DNA from: Bacteroidales bacterium | GTDB lineage: Bacteria; Bacteroidota; Bacteroidia; Bacteroidales; JAFGHD01 | Direction: 5' to 3' | Assembly (NCBI GenBank): GCA_016927695.1 | Contig: JAFGME010000148.1 | Span: 1-35,138, forward strand | DNA length: 35,138 bases | In this document: positions 25,543 through 33,486 of the stretch, in pieces | Layout of the letters: the number at the start of each line of letters is the position of its first letter | Numbering within the stretch: the first letter of the stretch is position 1 | The notes under the pieces: model-generated | What the model was told of the DNA's origin: nothing | The model's input: the letters and a program-made list of their open reading frames with translations, nothing else | The model's database searches: none | Position numbers and translations under genes: made by a program

Positions 25543-26232
25543 ATGAAATACATCATTATCGGACTTGGAAATTTCGGCTCTTCGCTGGCACAAAAGCTTA
25601 CAAATATGGGTCATGAGGTTATCGGTGTGGACAGCAAAATGAGCAAGGTTGACTCTTTGAAAGAAAAAATCACCCATACTATATGCCTTGACTCTACAGA
25701 TGCCCAGGCTGTGAAACATCTTCCCCTGGAGGACACCGACGTTGTGATGGTATGTATCGGTGAAGATGAAGGTGCAAGCATTCTTACAACTGCACTGATG
25801 AAACAGTACAAGCTGAAGCGGCTGATCAGCAGGGCTGTTTCCCCGTTGCACGAAATGATACTGGATGCCATGCAGGTCGATGAGATTGTTCATCCGGAAG
25901 AAGAAACCGCTGAGCGATGGGCAAAAAAATTAAATATCAGCGGTGTTGTCGACTCATTTGAGCTTTCCGGGGATTACAATATCATTGAAGCAAAAGTACC
26001 CAGTCATTTTGCCGGCAAAACTCTGGGTGAAATAGGAGTAAGAAGAAATTACCAGGTTATTGTATTAACCACCATAAAAACCGGCGTAGAAAAAAATCTT
26101 ATCGGAATTTCAAAAAAAGTGGCCAAAGTGCAGGAAATAGGAAACGCCAATACGATGCTTGAAGAAAACGATATTATGGTTCTCTATGGTCGCATGAGCC
26201 ACATAAAGGCGTTTCTCACAGAGAAGGGATAA
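25543..26232 (+). CDS. TrkA/KtrA-family potassium uptake regulatory subunit
   Basis: 229 residues: one TrkA-N Rossmann domain ('YIIIGLGNFGSSLAQKLTNM', acidic residue in 'VIGVDSKMSK') and one TrkA-C domain ('IIEAKVPSHFAGKTLGEIGV' to 'IMVLYG'). A single N+C copy is the KtrA arrangement, about half of E. coli TrkA. It assembles as an octameric ring that gates the TrkH/KtrB channel in response to ATP/ADP or NAD(H) and, in some members, c-di-AMP. It is the last gene of the operon and is convergent with the outer-membrane protein gene. Confidence 0.95.
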   Translation: MKYIIIGLGNFGSSLAQKLTNMGHEVIGVDSKMSKVDSLKEKITHTICLDSTDAQAVKHLPLEDTDVVMVCIGEDEGASILTTALMKQYKLKRLISRAVSPLHEMILDAMQVDEIVHPEEETAERWAKKLNISGVVDSFELSGDYNIIEAKVPSHFAGKTLGEIGVRRNYQVIVLTTIKTGVEKNLIGISKKVAKVQEIGNANTMLEENDIMVLYGRMSHIKAFLTEKG

Positions 26233-26303
26233 ATGATTGCATTCCCGTACAGAATCAGGAGGTATCGAAAGCTCCCTGAAGAGGGCCGGAGGGTAAAGGA
26301 CAA

Positions 26304-27269
26304 TTAATTGTTGAACTCAACCTCATTGAGAACCTGCTTATCGAAAGAGATCCGGTAGGATAAACTCAAAGAAACAGCAAATTGATTTCCTAACTGTATT
26401 CCATTGTAGAACCTGTAAACCGGCAATTCAGAATTGGCGGCCAATAGCCATTTTTTCAGAAAAGAATAACGGAGGTGCGGGATGGAATATACAATGTTAT
26501 ACCCTGTGGAAGCTACTATTTGATTATTCTCCCTTTTTGCTTTATCCCGGTTTTCACTTCGGATTTCCAGGCCTAAATTAAAATTATTCAATACTTTGTA
26601 AGAGCCTATCAGTGAAAAAAGGTAAATGTTACCATATTTATAGTAAAAATTTTGTGAATCAATAAGTTGGGCATATTCAAAAGAGCCAAAAAAACCGAGG
26701 TTCCATTTCGGGTTTTTGAAGGTTTTATTGGTATAGAGATTTACCTGATAACGGTAGCTGCCTGAAGAAGGTTGCAAGGTGATAGGTAGCTTCACATGAT
26801 CGACAGTCTGATCAAAAACACCCACAGGAAACTTCATGCCCACCGAAGGTAAGATAGAAAATTTATGGATGAAATTTTTGTAAGCAAGGTACTTTACGGT
26901 CATAGTGATATCGCCCGGGCCGTAACCTGTCTTCGTTTCCCAGTCCGGTTTGTAATAATCCTCCGATTTGTTTATGAAATACCCGAGTTCGGTTTGCACG
27001 CTCAGGCGTGGTGTCAGTCCATAAACCATTTGCAGGTTGAGATAATTGAACCAGGCTTTGTCAATATCATTGATTTCAATTTCTCCGGAACCTGAATAAT
27101 AGGTCGTGGAAGCACTGTATTTGTAACCTGCCATCACCTGCAAATCTTTATGGCCCATGCCGGCTTGTTCGCTATAAAAATAGGGATTACCTGCCGAGCA
27201 GCATTGTGCCTCAGAGTCAATTACGAAAATACAAAGCAGGGAAACAGATAGAAAAACATTTTTGACCAT
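26304..27269 (-). CDS. Outer-membrane beta-barrel protein with N-terminal vicinal cysteines
   Basis: The ATG at 27269 is chosen because it is one base after the upstream stop and is preceded by a strong G-rich ribosome site. This gives 321 residues with a signal peptide ending near AQ22. Directly after it comes Cys23-Cys24 in 'QCCSAGNPYFYSEQAG'. The rest alternates like a beta-barrel: 'YLNLQMVYGLTPRLSVQTEL', 'GDITMTVKYLAYKN', 'FNLGLEIRSENRD' and 'FAVSLSLSYRISF'. Related proteins in Bacteroidota are usually named 'transporter' (outer-membrane channel-like); the substrate is unknown. The CC pair at the mature N-terminus could bind a thiophilic metal or metalloid. It is the last gene of the operon that starts at the palindrome at 28499. 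Confidence 0.8.
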   Translation of the reverse strand: MVKNVFLSVSLLCIFVIDSEAQCCSAGNPYFYSEQAGMGHKDLQVMAGYKYSASTTYYSGSGEIEINDIDKAWFNYLNLQMVYGLTPRLSVQTELGYFINKSEDYYKPDWETKTGYGPGDITMTVKYLAYKNFIHKFSILPSVGMKFPVGVFDQTVDHVKLPITLQPSSGSYRYQVNLYTNKTFKNPKWNLGFFGSFEYAQLIDSQNFYYKYGNIYLFSLIGSYKVLNNFNLGLEIRSENRDKAKRENNQIVASTGYNIVYSIPHLRYSFLKKWLLAANSELPVYRFYNGIQLGNQFAVSLSLSYRISFDKQVLNEVEFNN

Positions 27270-27270
27270 A

Positions 27271-27642
27271 TTATTTCCCCCCTCCAAAATAAGAAGTGAC
27301 CTCTATCTGAATTTGACCGACCACTTGCCCCGTTTCGTTGGAAACCGTACAGGTGATGGTATTGATGCCCACGCAGCACTCACCGGCAGCATACCTGATC
27401 TGCGTACCGCTGCCGTTAAAATTCCCGTGATCACATTCCCAGCCATAAATTAAATCAAGTCCACGGGCGTAGCAGGTGATGGTGGTGGTATCCCAGGCTT
27501 TAACGGTAGGATGGCTTGCAACCAGGCTGTCGATGGTAATTTGATCTGTTGTGTCAGCCGGTTTGTCATTTGTTTCCTTGTCGCAACCAAAATTTCCTGC
27601 AACAACTATTGCAATTAAAATAAAAGACTTTAGTTTCATCAT
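27271..27642 (-). CDS. Cys-rich exported lipoprotein with Ig-like features
   Basis: 123 residues. The signal ends in 'AIVVAGNFGC', a lipobox-like site, so the protein is probably a lipoprotein. The mature domain (about 105 residues) has alternating beta strands with a 'TCTVSNETGQ' motif like the C-terminal half of Ig/PKD domains. It has five further cysteines, including the vicinal pair in 'GECCVGINTITC' and single ones in 'TITCYARG' and 'YGWECDHG'. I do not recognise a specific family. It is encoded directly before the CC-containing outer-membrane protein in the same operon, suggesting that the two act together at the outer membrane. Confidence 0.75.
   Translation of the reverse strand: MMKLKSFILIAIVVAGNFGCDKETNDKPADTTDQITIDSLVASHPTVKAWDTTTITCYARGLDLIYGWECDHGNFNGSGTQIRYAAGECCVGINTITCTVSNETGQVVGQIQIEVTSYFGGGK
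27274..27286 (-). promoter_or_regulatory. Strong ribosome-binding site for the outer-membrane protein gene
   Basis: On the minus strand the bases just upstream of the ATG at 27269 read GGAGGGGGGAAATAAT, an unusually G-rich Shine-Dalgarno for a Bacteroidota gene. It lies inside the 3' end of the lipoprotein gene and supports the start at 27269 over the earlier in-frame ATG at 27287. Confidence 0.6.
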
Positions 27643-27668
27643 GCTAACTAAACAATAATTATCCTGGT

Positions 27669-27884
27669 TTAATCCATAGTAATTCTATCCAAAACCTCCT
27701 GTATCTCAACTTCATCACCCTGCAAAAAACCGGCTTTTTGGTATATCACATTTTTATGTCCGTCAAAGATAAAATAGTGAGGGGTGAGGTTTACGTTCAG
27801 TGCCCTTTTAAAGTCTTCATTGGGATCAAGAAAAACAACAATATATATAATCAAAATACTCAGCGCTTTGTTTAACATAATCAT
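27669..27884 (-). pseudogene. Truncated thioredoxin-like protein lacking the CxxC half
   Basis: 71 codons. Residues from 'VVFLDPNEDFKRALNVNLTP' onward look like the C-terminal half of a TlpA/thioredoxin fold: the cis-Pro loop 'LTPHYFIFD', then the terminal strand and helix 'KNVIYQKAGFLQGDEVEIQE'. The N-terminal half that would carry the WCxxC active site is absent; a hydrophobic leader (MLNKALSILIIYIV) joins directly to the remnant. The start overlaps the upstream thioredoxin stop by four bases (ATGA), so it is probably still translated. The simplest reading is an internal in-frame deletion; a purposely minimal membrane-anchored domain cannot be excluded. Confidence 0.55.
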
Positions 27885-28342
27885 TCGTTTAAATCAAGGT
27901 ACTTGTTTATTTGAACACTTAGTTCACCGGTACCAATAAATCCTGTATGCCTGTACACCACCTTTCCTTCCTTGTTTAACAGCACCTGCATTGGGATCAT
28001 CACAAGTCCGAATTTCCTGCCGGTAGCAAGACCCTCTTTCTGAGTAATGTTGATAAAGTCGATATTCAGTTCAGTGGAAAAGGTTGTCCTGAGCTCAGCC
28101 AACACTTTTTCCATTTGCCGGCAGGCGCTGCAATTGGAAGCCCCGAATTCAAGCAGGGTTCCTGTAATTGGGGTATTTTTTTGCGAAAGGTCGTACTCTT
28201 CAAAATATTCGGGAAGTCCTGAGTCGTTGTTGGCAGCCGACATGGATTGGCTCATTTGTTCCAAAAAATAATTCTTAAATGCGAACAATCCGATCAACAC
28301 TGCGATGGGTAATAAAATTTTTATGTAGCGGATGGCTTTCAA
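27881..28342 (-). CDS. Membrane-anchored thioredoxin-family protein
   Basis: 153 residues with one N-terminal membrane anchor (IKILLPIAVLIGLFAFKNYF) and a periplasmic thioredoxin fold. The active site is Cys71-Ser-Ala-Cys74 in 'LLEFGASNCSACRQMEKVL', and the cis-Pro loop is 'GLVMIPMQVLLN'. It should act as a periplasmic thiol-disulfide reductase or oxidase. It is the first gene of a four-gene unit (thioredoxin, thioredoxin remnant, Cys-rich lipoprotein, CC outer-membrane protein) whose promoter region holds the palindrome at 28499. Its cysteine-bearing operon partners are plausible substrates. Confidence 0.88.
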   Translation of the reverse strand: MKAIRYIKILLPIAVLIGLFAFKNYFLEQMSQSMSAANNDSGLPEYFEEYDLSQKNTPITGTLLEFGASNCSACRQMEKVLAELRTTFSTELNIDFINITQKEGLATGRKFGLVMIPMQVLLNKEGKVVYRHTGFIGTGELSVQINKYLDLNE

Positions 28343-28709
28343 TTTCAGTAAATTAATTGTGCTCTCTCAAGCATCCTCTTTCAACAATTCAAAAAATTCT
28401 TTGCCTGAAAGATGCCAAAGCTTTTTTTCGCTGCGTCCTGCTTAGGTATGACCTGACATAACTCTAATTTTTATTCTAAAAACGATGCAAAAAGAATAGT
28501 TCGTATATTTACGAACAAAGGTGATAAAAAAACTTCAATTGGCAATGGATTATGGAAAAAAATCCAAATGTTTCAGGTTTTTGATTTTTGTTAATGATGC
28601 TGCATTTTTTTCCGGAAAAACTGTCGGTGAGTTTCGTAAACAATTGCAGCAATTAGTATGAAGTTAATTGACACCGATACGAATGACTGAATATTTCCGG
28701 ATAAGCGCA
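28343..28709. other. 367-base intergenic region upstream of the thioredoxin operon
   Basis: This gap separates the octaheme cytochrome gene from the downstream thioredoxin operon, both on the minus strand. It contains the operator-like palindrome at 28499-28516 within a candidate promoter, leaving a leader of about 140 bases in front of the thioredoxin gene. I see no tRNA, no further repeat and no convincing reading frame in the rest. Confidence 0.6.
28499..28516 (-). promoter_or_regulatory. Operator-like palindrome in the promoter of the thioredoxin operon
   Basis: GTTCGTA-TATT-TACGAAC is a perfect 7-bp inverted repeat with a 4-base spacer. On the minus strand it is preceded by TTTG (28519-28516), a -33-like word, and followed by TATTCTTT (28498-28491), a weak -7-like word, with exactly 17 bases between them. 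The palindrome thus fills the promoter spacer, the position for repression. It is nearly identical to the sites at 32747 and 34182. Confidence 0.7.
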
Positions 28710-31169
28710 TTAAACTCCAACAGGTTTATCAGTGGCTTCATTTGTTTTAAACAGGAAAGGAACACAGGATACAATAATTCCGATCATAGTCAGGTCAAAA
28801 AGGGTATATACCACACCCGCCACCGGATTCAGCCAATCGAGTTTTACGATCATGAGAAATCCTGAAATGGCAGCAATAATAATAAAAACAGCCAATAAAT
28901 TTAATCTTTTGGGCCGGCTTGATTTCAATCTGTATTCCAGATAAAACCAGATACCCGTTATCAACACCACAGCGGTTATTAAGAAGTGGTTGGCGTCGAT
29001 GAAAAAGCGGCTGGGGAACATGTACCTGCCAAGACCCGGGAATAAGTAAATAAAAAGTCCGGCGCCGAGTATAATAAAGAAAGTGAGCCATGCAATCCAT
29101 TGATGCTGTTTGGAGGAGATTACATGCCTTACCGCCGGTGATGAGAGAAAAATGATCACCACAACCAGGAGCAGGAAGGCTACCATGGTAAAATTCAGTA
29201 AAGGTTTGAAAATGCTTTCGCGTGTTGCGCCCAGGTAGGCGCTGAACCCTGACACATTCAGGCTTTTGTATTGAGGGCCGGTGACGATTTTCCCTGATTC
29301 ATCAAAGGGAGTCTTCAGTGTTTGGGCAAAGAAAAAGGTTGCATTGTAAGCATGGCAATCGGTACAGCCGTTCACGCCGAGGGCGCTTTTGGCCGGTTTT
29401 ATGTCGTGGCTGTATTTGTGAACATTTCCGAATGGGGAGGCTTCATAATCTTCCATTGGTATTTCATAAAAATCGGTTCCTGAGGTATAAACACGGTTAT
29501 TCAACACCCAGGCTATTTTTTTCCCTTGCATCGGATATTTGATGTCTTTCAGAAAGCTACTGATGGCAGCAATTAAGGCATCAATTTCTTCAGGGGAGTT
29601 CACCTCATAAAGACCATCGCCCGAGTGGTCCATGATTTGGGCAAGCTGCGGATAGTTAGCTCCATCAGCCCGATGCCGAATCCACATTTTATAGATGTCA
29701 CCCATTTTGGGTTGCATCAATGCCTCCTGACCTTCAGTAAGGATGGCAGGCCAGGAAGTGTGTACCCGGTCCACCGGATAAATTTTTCCTTTGTATAGCG
29801 CCAGTTCAGGTGAAAAGGTAAAAGTAGGTTTATCGTCGTAGCCCATCATTTCAAGATCCCCATAATGATTCCAGTAATTCATATCGGGGCCGTAAAAGGT
29901 CCAGAGGTATTTCCCTTTGGTCGGGATTTTTGTTCCTGGATTAAATACATCACTGGCGACATAATGCACCGATTTCACATTACGTTCGGGGATATGGCAG
30001 GTTTGGCAGGCAATTTTATCGAGGTGAAGAGGAGGCAGCCAGGCATGTCTGGCCACGGGGGCGCCCATCCATCCGGTTTCATGGCAATCCACACACTCCC
30101 GCATGGTATTGTCCAGGTCGTTTCGGACCAATCCACCCGGGTCATCACCTTTTCCAAACTGGTGTATTTCTTTCCCTCTGATCCTTTCATCCACAGCCAT
30201 GCTTCCTGCAGGATGGCAATCGACGCACTTCAGTCCGGCACGCAGATGGACATCGTTTCTGGCCATGAAATCAGCGCCCCGTTTTTTATACCCGGGCTTG
30301 GCATGACACCACAGGCAGACTTGATTTCCCGGCTCTTTCACCACATGCGGTTCAACGGCTCCATCGGGATTGAAGAGGGCCTTGTTGTATTCCACAGTAA
30401 CGGGCTGATTGGCTGAAACGGAACCGCTTACTTTTGCGAATCCCGAACCGGCCGTTGCGGCATAGCGATAATTAAAGGCCTGAATTTGCTGAACCCGCAC
30501 TTTGTTGTTGTATCCAATCAGATGACACAGGTAGCAATCGGCTTCAATCACACCGCTGGATATCCATTTGGCTTTATAGTAATCGCCATCCAGATTGTTT
30601 GAACCTCCTTCCGTAAACCCAAAAGATGCATCGGCCATTACCCGGTCGTAACGCATATTGTCGCGGTCATATTCCAAAGGCCCGCCTCCGGGATGACAGA
30701 CGCCACATTTTTCGATGAAGGTGTAAGACGTCATGTCAATTAGCTTTTCGTGATTGTTTTTTTTGGCGGAAAGATAGGAATACAAGGGCGCCGGCGAGCA
30801 CCAGGAGCCCCCGTAATTACCCGGGCCGGAAGCCCAATGTACACGCCGGGTCTGTTCCGGGGTGGGCTGTTCACCCTTTCCCTGCTGAAAATGAAAACCC
30901 TGTGTTATCTTTTCGTAATCGTGGCATTTGCCACAGGTTTGCCTGGGAGAGTATGGCTGGTCTGCATTTTTTCCTGTATGCGGGTTGATGGTGTCTCCGT
31001 ACTCTGTCAGCAGATAGTAGGGAGGACAGGCGCCGGTAAGCGAGACGAGGCCGGAGGTGTCATGATTTATAACCGGTTGAAACTGATTATTTTTGTCCTG
31101 AAAGAAAAGGGTTTTGACGATGATAAAAGCCAGGATCAGGATGATGGCTAAATAAAATTTCTGTTTCAT
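28710..31169 (-). CDS. Octaheme tetrathionate-reductase-family cytochrome c fused to a membrane domain
   Basis: The start is set at the ATG at 31169 (MKQKFYLAIILILAFIIVKT), which gives a signal/anchor; the open frame upstream is not protein-like. 819 residues with eight CxxCH haem sites at 79, 155, 212, 285, 315, 359, 388 and 602, spaced as in octaheme tetrathionate reductase (Otr). Otr reduces tetrathionate, and also nitrite and hydroxylamine, in the periplasm. After the last haem comes an integral-membrane region of about five helices (roughly 660-808) with His682, His689 and His728. This is not part of the approximately 500-residue soluble Otr and could act as a cytochrome-b-like quinol module. 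It sits between the ArsP-like permease gene and the thioredoxin operon. Confidence 0.85.
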   Translation of the reverse strand: MKQKFYLAIILILAFIIVKTLFFQDKNNQFQPVINHDTSGLVSLTGACPPYYLLTEYGDTINPHTGKNADQPYSPRQTCGKCHDYEKITQGFHFQQGKGEQPTPEQTRRVHWASGPGNYGGSWCSPAPLYSYLSAKKNNHEKLIDMTSYTFIEKCGVCHPGGGPLEYDRDNMRYDRVMADASFGFTEGGSNNLDGDYYKAKWISSGVIEADCYLCHLIGYNNKVRVQQIQAFNYRYAATAGSGFAKVSGSVSANQPVTVEYNKALFNPDGAVEPHVVKEPGNQVCLWCHAKPGYKKRGADFMARNDVHLRAGLKCVDCHPAGSMAVDERIRGKEIHQFGKGDDPGGLVRNDLDNTMRECVDCHETGWMGAPVARHAWLPPLHLDKIACQTCHIPERNVKSVHYVASDVFNPGTKIPTKGKYLWTFYGPDMNYWNHYGDLEMMGYDDKPTFTFSPELALYKGKIYPVDRVHTSWPAILTEGQEALMQPKMGDIYKMWIRHRADGANYPQLAQIMDHSGDGLYEVNSPEEIDALIAAISSFLKDIKYPMQGKKIAWVLNNRVYTSGTDFYEIPMEDYEASPFGNVHKYSHDIKPAKSALGVNGCTDCHAYNATFFFAQTLKTPFDESGKIVTGPQYKSLNVSGFSAYLGATRESIFKPLLNFTMVAFLLLVVVIIFLSSPAVRHVISSKQHQWIAWLTFFIILGAGLFIYLFPGLGRYMFPSRFFIDANHFLITAVVLITGIWFYLEYRLKSSRPKRLNLLAVFIIIAAISGFLMIVKLDWLNPVAGVVYTLFDLTMIGIIVSCVPFLFKTNEATDKPVGV

Positions 31170-31311
31170 GACCTGCTTGTTTTTGTAATGTATGCTTTTA
31201 ACTTCTGATAAAAATATTACAGTTTTATTGATTCTAAACTTGTCTTTGACTGTGCAAAAATTAAACCTACTTCGACTACATTTTTTTATTTCCCCTGTTC
31301 TATTCAATGAC

Positions 31312-31381
31312 ACACGGATGACACGGGTTAAACGGATTTGCACCAATCAGTGGTTATCCGTCGCATTCGTGTTATCCGTGT
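31312..31381. repeat. 70-bp imperfect inverted repeat built from ACACGGAT units
   Basis: The left arm (31312-31343) and right arm (31350-31381) are each 32 bases and largely complementary around a six-base loop (CAATCA). Each arm contains iterated words: ACACGGAT, ACACGGGT, AACGGAT on the left, and ATCCGT, ATTCGTGT, ATCCGTGT on the right. It looks like an interspersed palindromic element rather than a promoter or simple terminator, although a T-rich tract follows at 31386-31400. It lies between the permease gene and the octaheme cytochrome gene and could stop or process their transcript. Confidence 0.7.
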
Positions 31382-31409
31382 TCTGTTTTTTTAGTTTTTA
31401 AGATTATTT

Positions 31410-32729
31410 TTAAAAGAGTGAACCATATATCAAGCCCGAAATCGTAGCCATAATAACCACCAGCACCACATACACCACCGTTTTTTGGGTTCCCATTATG
31501 CCGCGGATCACCAGCATATTAGGCAAGGACAGTGAAGGGCCTGCAAGCAATAGCGCCAGTGCAGGACCTTTTCCCATGCCCGAGGCTATCAATCCCTGCA
31601 GGATAGGGACCTCGGTTAATGTGGCAAAATACATAAAAGCGCCCACAATGGATGCGAAGAAATTGCTAAAAACGGAGTTGCCACCTACCAAAGCTGCGAT
31701 CCATTCAGATGGAATAATACCGGCCATCTGCACATCGTCGTGGGTTGAGCCGAGCAGGAAACCTGCAACCACCACACCCAATGCCAGCAAAGGCATGATC
31801 TGTTTGGTAAAATCCCAGGATGAGATTGTCCATTCTTTGTTATCAGGATCACGTTTATCGGTTAATGTGATGATGCTGAGTCCTGCTATGGCTACAACCA
31901 TTGGCACAAGCGGTGAACTGCTGATAAAAGCCGATAGGGCTGTTGCAATGGCAGCAAACAAAACATATTGCCATTTAATTTTAAGTATGGCAATAAGAGA
32001 GTGAACCAATAGCAGCCCAAAAAGAGAAGTTATATACCATTTGTTGGCCCAAATCCAGTACCAGACCCCGCTTTCCACACCTTCGCCCGGTTTGCCCCAG
32101 TTGGCGAAAACAAGGATCAATACCAGTGTAAAGAAATGTAATGATGTTTGCCACATCGGGCGTTTTTCAGGAGGCGCCACCACTTTCATCTGTTCTTCTG
32201 CTTTGGCTTTTTCCTCTTTCCGGTATATAATGGCCATTGCTGATCCGATCACTACGGCAAATACCACCGCTCCAACAACACGAGCTACCCCCATTTCAAA
32301 CCCGAGAATCCGGGCGGTGAGGATGATGGCCAGGATATTAATGGCCGGTCCGGAGTACAAAAAGGCAACCGCGGGCCCCAGTCCGGCTCCCCGTTTGTGA
32401 ATACTCGAAAAAAGCGGAAGGATGGTACATGAACACACGGCGAGGATGGTTCCGGAAACCGAAGCCACCGAATAAGCCACCCATTTTTTTGCCTGGGCGC
32501 CGAAATATTTCAATACCGCTCCCTGACTCACAAATACCGAAATAACACCGGCAATGAAAAAAGCAGGCAACAAACACAGGATTACATGTTCCTGTGCGTA
32601 CCAGCGGGTGAGGTCAAGGGTTGAATCCACTGCCTCCTGAAACCGCAAATTCTCCAATGGCATAAAAAAAGCCATCAAAAAGAAAAACACGATCCAGAAC
32701 AAAATTTTAATCTCTTTTTTCCATTCCAT
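31410..32729 (-). CDS. ArsP-type permease (PF03773)
   Basis: 439 residues, about ten membrane segments with a charged cytosolic loop in the middle (IYRKEEKAKAEEQMKV). The permease signature is present twice: 'VCSCTILPLFSSIHKRGAG' with 'LYSGPAINILA' in the first half, and 'VPILQGLIASGMGKGPALAL' with 'LLAGPSLSLPN' in the second. ArsP members export trivalent organoarsenicals such as reduced roxarsone and methylarsenite. The position 51 bases after arsG and the operator 17 bases before its start support this role, but other PF03773 members have other substrates. Confidence 0.88.
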   Translation of the reverse strand: MEWKKEIKILFWIVFFFLMAFFMPLENLRFQEAVDSTLDLTRWYAQEHVILCLLPAFFIAGVISVFVSQGAVLKYFGAQAKKWVAYSVASVSGTILAVCSCTILPLFSSIHKRGAGLGPAVAFLYSGPAINILAIILTARILGFEMGVARVVGAVVFAVVIGSAMAIIYRKEEKAKAEEQMKVVAPPEKRPMWQTSLHFFTLVLILVFANWGKPGEGVESGVWYWIWANKWYITSLFGLLLVHSLIAILKIKWQYVLFAAIATALSAFISSSPLVPMVVAIAGLSIITLTDKRDPDNKEWTISSWDFTKQIMPLLALGVVVAGFLLGSTHDDVQMAGIIPSEWIAALVGGNSVFSNFFASIVGAFMYFATLTEVPILQGLIASGMGKGPALALLLAGPSLSLPNMLVIRGIMGTQKTVVYVVLVVIMATISGLIYGSLF

Positions 32730-32746
32730 ATTTTATACTTCTACAA

Positions 32747-32762
32747 TTCGTATTTTTACGAA
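32747..32762 (-). promoter_or_regulatory. Operator-like palindrome upstream of the ArsP-type permease
   Basis: TTCGTA-TTTT-TACGAA is a perfect 6-bp inverted repeat with a 4-base spacer in the 51-base gap between arsG and the permease gene. On the minus strand an ATTG word precedes it, but the -7 element is unclear and the site is only 17 bases from the ATG. It may therefore control an internal promoter with a very short leader. Confidence 0.65.
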
Positions 32763-32780
32763 CAATGGTTATAAAATTTT

Positions 32781-33479
32781 TTAAATCAATGTAATCCATA
32801 CATAATAAATACCCACCCCAATAAAAACCACCGCAATGACCCGGCGAAACCAGATTTCAAAATTTTTCAGCTTATTGTAAAAACTTCCTACGCCCGATAC
32901 GGTGTAAGCAATCAGCCAGGCAAATATGATCACGGGGATACCGGTGGCAATGGCAAATACAAAGGGCAATAAAATACCTTCACTGCTGCTGACTGTCAAT
33001 GGAATAAGCATTCCAAAATAAAGTACGCCGCTGTAAGGGCAAAAAGCCAGGGCAAAGACAATTCCGAGTAACAATACATCCCAGTAACCGGCAAAGCCTT
33101 TTTGCGAAACTTTACCGGTGAGGGATGATAAAGCCGGGAAATTGATCTTTACAATGCCGAGCATAAAAATTCCGATGAGGATCAGAAGGGGTCCGAGGAT
33201 TTTTTCACCGTACATTTGAATAAATCCTGAAATTTTGAATTGATCGGCGCTGTAAAAGAGAATCAAAGCCAATAAAACATAAGTTATTGAACGACCCAAT
33301 GTGTAAACCAGGCCATTGATAAACACCCTGTTCCGGCTTTGAATATCTTTGCTGATAAAGCCCACTGCCGTGATGTTGGTAGCCAGCGGGCAGGGACTGA
33401 TGGCTGTCATCAGCCCCAGAACCAGTGCGGTGAGCAGCGGGAAATTACTGTTCTCCAATAAACCTGTGAGATAATCCAT
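32781..33479 (-). CDS. arsG: ArsG-family aromatic aminoarsenical efflux permease
   Basis: 232 residues, six or seven membrane helices of the CcdA/DsbD-like and LysE-like class. It carries 'TAISPCPLATNITAVGFISK' in the first helix pair and 'FALAFCPYSGVLYFGMLIPL' in the second, the paired Pro-Cys-type motifs of this group. In Shewanella putrefaciens, ArsE and ArsF reduce nitrophenyl arsenicals and ArsG exports the trivalent aminophenyl product. Adjacency to an ArsF-like gene (7-base gap) and a small thioredoxin-like gene supports ArsG over a general cytochrome biogenesis CcdA, which is the main alternative. Confidence 0.82.
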   Translation of the reverse strand: MDYLTGLLENSNFPLLTALVLGLMTAISPCPLATNITAVGFISKDIQSRNRVFINGLVYTLGRSITYVLLALILFYSADQFKISGFIQMYGEKILGPLLILIGIFMLGIVKINFPALSSLTGKVSQKGFAGYWDVLLLGIVFALAFCPYSGVLYFGMLIPLTVSSSEGILLPFVFAIATGIPVIIFAWLIAYTVSGVGSFYNKLKNFEIWFRRVIAVVFIGVGIYYVWITLI

Positions 33480-33486
33480 CGATCTG

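Noticed and set aside
29865-30416. 183-codon plus-strand frame opposite the octaheme cytochrome
   Set aside because: Antisense to the haem-binding region; the real strand has eight CxxCH motifs in frame.
31170-31346. N-terminal extension of the octaheme cytochrome to 31346
   Set aside because: It would run into the large inverted repeat, is not protein-like, and would place 59 residues ahead of the signal/anchor segment.
32781-33479. Reading this gene as a cytochrome-c biogenesis CcdA
   Set aside because: The fold class is similar, but the immediate ArsF-like and thioredoxin-like neighbours, the ArsP-type permease and the shared operators favour ArsG. Kept as an alternative only.
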